Assembly (NCBI GenBank): GCA_029240955.1
Contig: JARDZH010000061.1
Coordinates: 1 to 8,009, forward strand
DNA length: 8,009 nucleotides
From: Pseudomonas sp.
GTDB lineage: Bacteria > Pseudomonadota > Gammaproteobacteria > Pseudomonadales > Pseudomonadaceae
Reading direction: 5' to 3'
Below the pieces are notes generated by a model, which did not search any database, was not told the DNA's origin, and worked only from the letters and a program-made list of their open reading frames with translations. The position numbers and the translations under genes were made by a program. Below, one piece after another: positions 7,441 through 8,009 of the stretch; position 1 is the stretch's first letter, and every line of letters starts with the position of its first letter.

Positions 7441-7929
7441 TCAGTGGCCGCTGTGTGCACCGTGTCCAGCGTGGTCGTCGGTGGTCAGCGCCCGCGCTGT
7501 GGCCTGAACCTGAAGGGTTTGTTCGGCGCCCTTGTCATCCTCTACGGTCAGGGTCAACGGCACTTGATCGCCCTCCTTCACTTGTGCCGCCAGGCCCATG
7601 AACATCACGTGATAGCCGTTGGCGTCGAAGACGACTGTCTTGCCTGCGGGCAGTTCGACGCTGTCGACCTGCTGCATGTTCATGACGTCGTTCTTCATGC
7701 TCGACTGGTGGATCTGTACGGTTTTGGCGATCGGCGAGGCCACGCCCACCAGCTTGCTGTCGGTGGTCGCGGTAATGCGCATGAACGCACCGGTGGCCGG
7801 CTGTCCGGGCACCGTGGCACGCACCCAGGCATCCTCGACGCTGGTCTGCGCCTGAGCATGCAGGCTCAGGCCCAGCAAGGACAAAGCGATAAGGCCGGTG
7901 CGAGCGACATGAGCGATACGACTATTCAT
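7441..7929 (-). CDS. Periplasmic copper chaperone, PCu(A)C family
   Basis: A 162-aa periplasmic Cu(I)-binding protein; family members deliver copper to cytochrome oxidase CuA assembly or to other periplasmic targets. The N-terminus is a Sec signal peptide with predicted cleavage after AQA (25-27). The cupredoxin-like domain carries the exact PCu(A)C motif H(x10)M(x21)HxM: His74, Met85, His107 and Met109. The tail (DDHAGHGAHSGH) is His-rich and may bind extra metal. I chose ATG 7927-7929 because it has GGAAG (7937-7941) 7 nt upstream and yields a normal signal peptide; the frame is open to an ATG at 7968, but that would put a hydrophilic stretch before it. The start overlaps the stop of the upstream ORF (TGATG), implying an operon with coupled translation. 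Substrate partner (Sco, DUF2946 or a copper receptor) is not in the window. Confidence 0.94.
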   Translation of the reverse strand: MNSRIAHVARTGLIALSLLGLSLHAQAQTSVEDAWVRATVPGQPATGAFMRITATTDSKLVGVASPIAKTVQIHQSSMKNDVMNMQQVDSVELPAGKTVVFDANGYHVMFMGLAAQVKEGDQVPLTLTVEDDKGAEQTLQVQATARALTTDDHAGHGAHSGH

Positions 7930-8009
7930 CAGCAGACTTCCATGAGAGTGAGCAGATCTTCCGCGCATTGCTGGGCGGACAGGCGATGTGACAGGCCCAG
8001 GCGCAACAC
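7929..8009 (-). CDS. C-terminal fragment of an upstream ORF, function unknown
   Basis: Read on the minus strand, the window edge enters an open frame of 26 codons ending SHRLSAQQCAEDLLTLMEVC before TGA at 7931-7929. Its stop shares one base with the ATG of the copper chaperone gene (TGATG), the usual geometry of coupled genes. The residue composition looks like a real protein end with an amphipathic helix, and the end is Cys-containing. The rest is outside the window, so I cannot identify the product. In other bacteria PCu(A)C genes often neighbour Sco or other copper genes, but this tail alone does not show which. Confidence 0.5.
   Translation of the reverse strand: MLRLGLSHRLSAQQCAEDLLTLMEVC

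Noticed and set aside
7930..7968. Longer start for the copper chaperone
   Set aside because: It overlaps the upstream coding frame and places a polar His/Arg stretch before the signal peptide; the inner ATG has a better SD and the TGATG coupling.

Overview
The window looks like a chromosomal segment of a Pseudomonas, most likely of the fluorescens/putida side of the genus. This is inferred from the GC-rich coding style, the family content, Pseudomonas-type REP palindromes, and the gene order tonB-exbB-exbD, which is the order of the P. aeruginosa tonB2-exbB1-exbD1 locus. No mobile element, prophage, CRISPR array, tRNA or rRNA gene is visible. Almost all of the window is ordinary conserved coding sequence.

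Layout from left to right. Positions 1-960 (minus) hold most of a Tas-type aldo/keto reductase; its C-terminus lies beyond the window edge. Positions 1100-2911 (minus) encode a single-chain ABC exporter half-transporter with complete ATPase motifs and an unknown substrate. A short divergent gap follows, then the only plus-strand gene, a DUF1810 protein (2985-3425). Its stop overlaps by 4 bp the convergent end of a DUF1615 lipoprotein gene (3422-4522, minus). That lipoprotein starts at a TTG, and a 12-codon leader ORF with a consensus Shine-Dalgarno ends on that TTG. The 387-bp gap 4523-4909 holds the leader ORF, a pair of inverted REP sequences (REPIN-like), one more REP-type palindrome and an intrinsic terminator.

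Positions 4910-6950 (minus) are a TonB energy-transduction operon in the order tonB, exbB, exbD. It ends at the strong terminator at 4846-4879, and a moderate Fur-box candidate lies upstream at 7078-7096. ExbB and ExbD form the proton-driven inner-membrane motor, and TonB carries the energy across the periplasm to outer-membrane receptors for siderophores and similar ligands.

Upstream lie a 62-aa protein gene of unknown function (7156-7344) with its own bidirectional-looking terminator, and a periplasmic copper chaperone of the PCu(A)C family (7441-7929). The chaperone gene is translationally coupled (TGATG) to an upstream ORF of which only the last 26 codons are in the window.

I do not see a clearly new biological system. 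The points most worth a second look are the lytic-transglycosylase-like motif set in the DUF1615 lipoprotein, the leader ORF coupled to its TTG start, and the lone ABC exporter.
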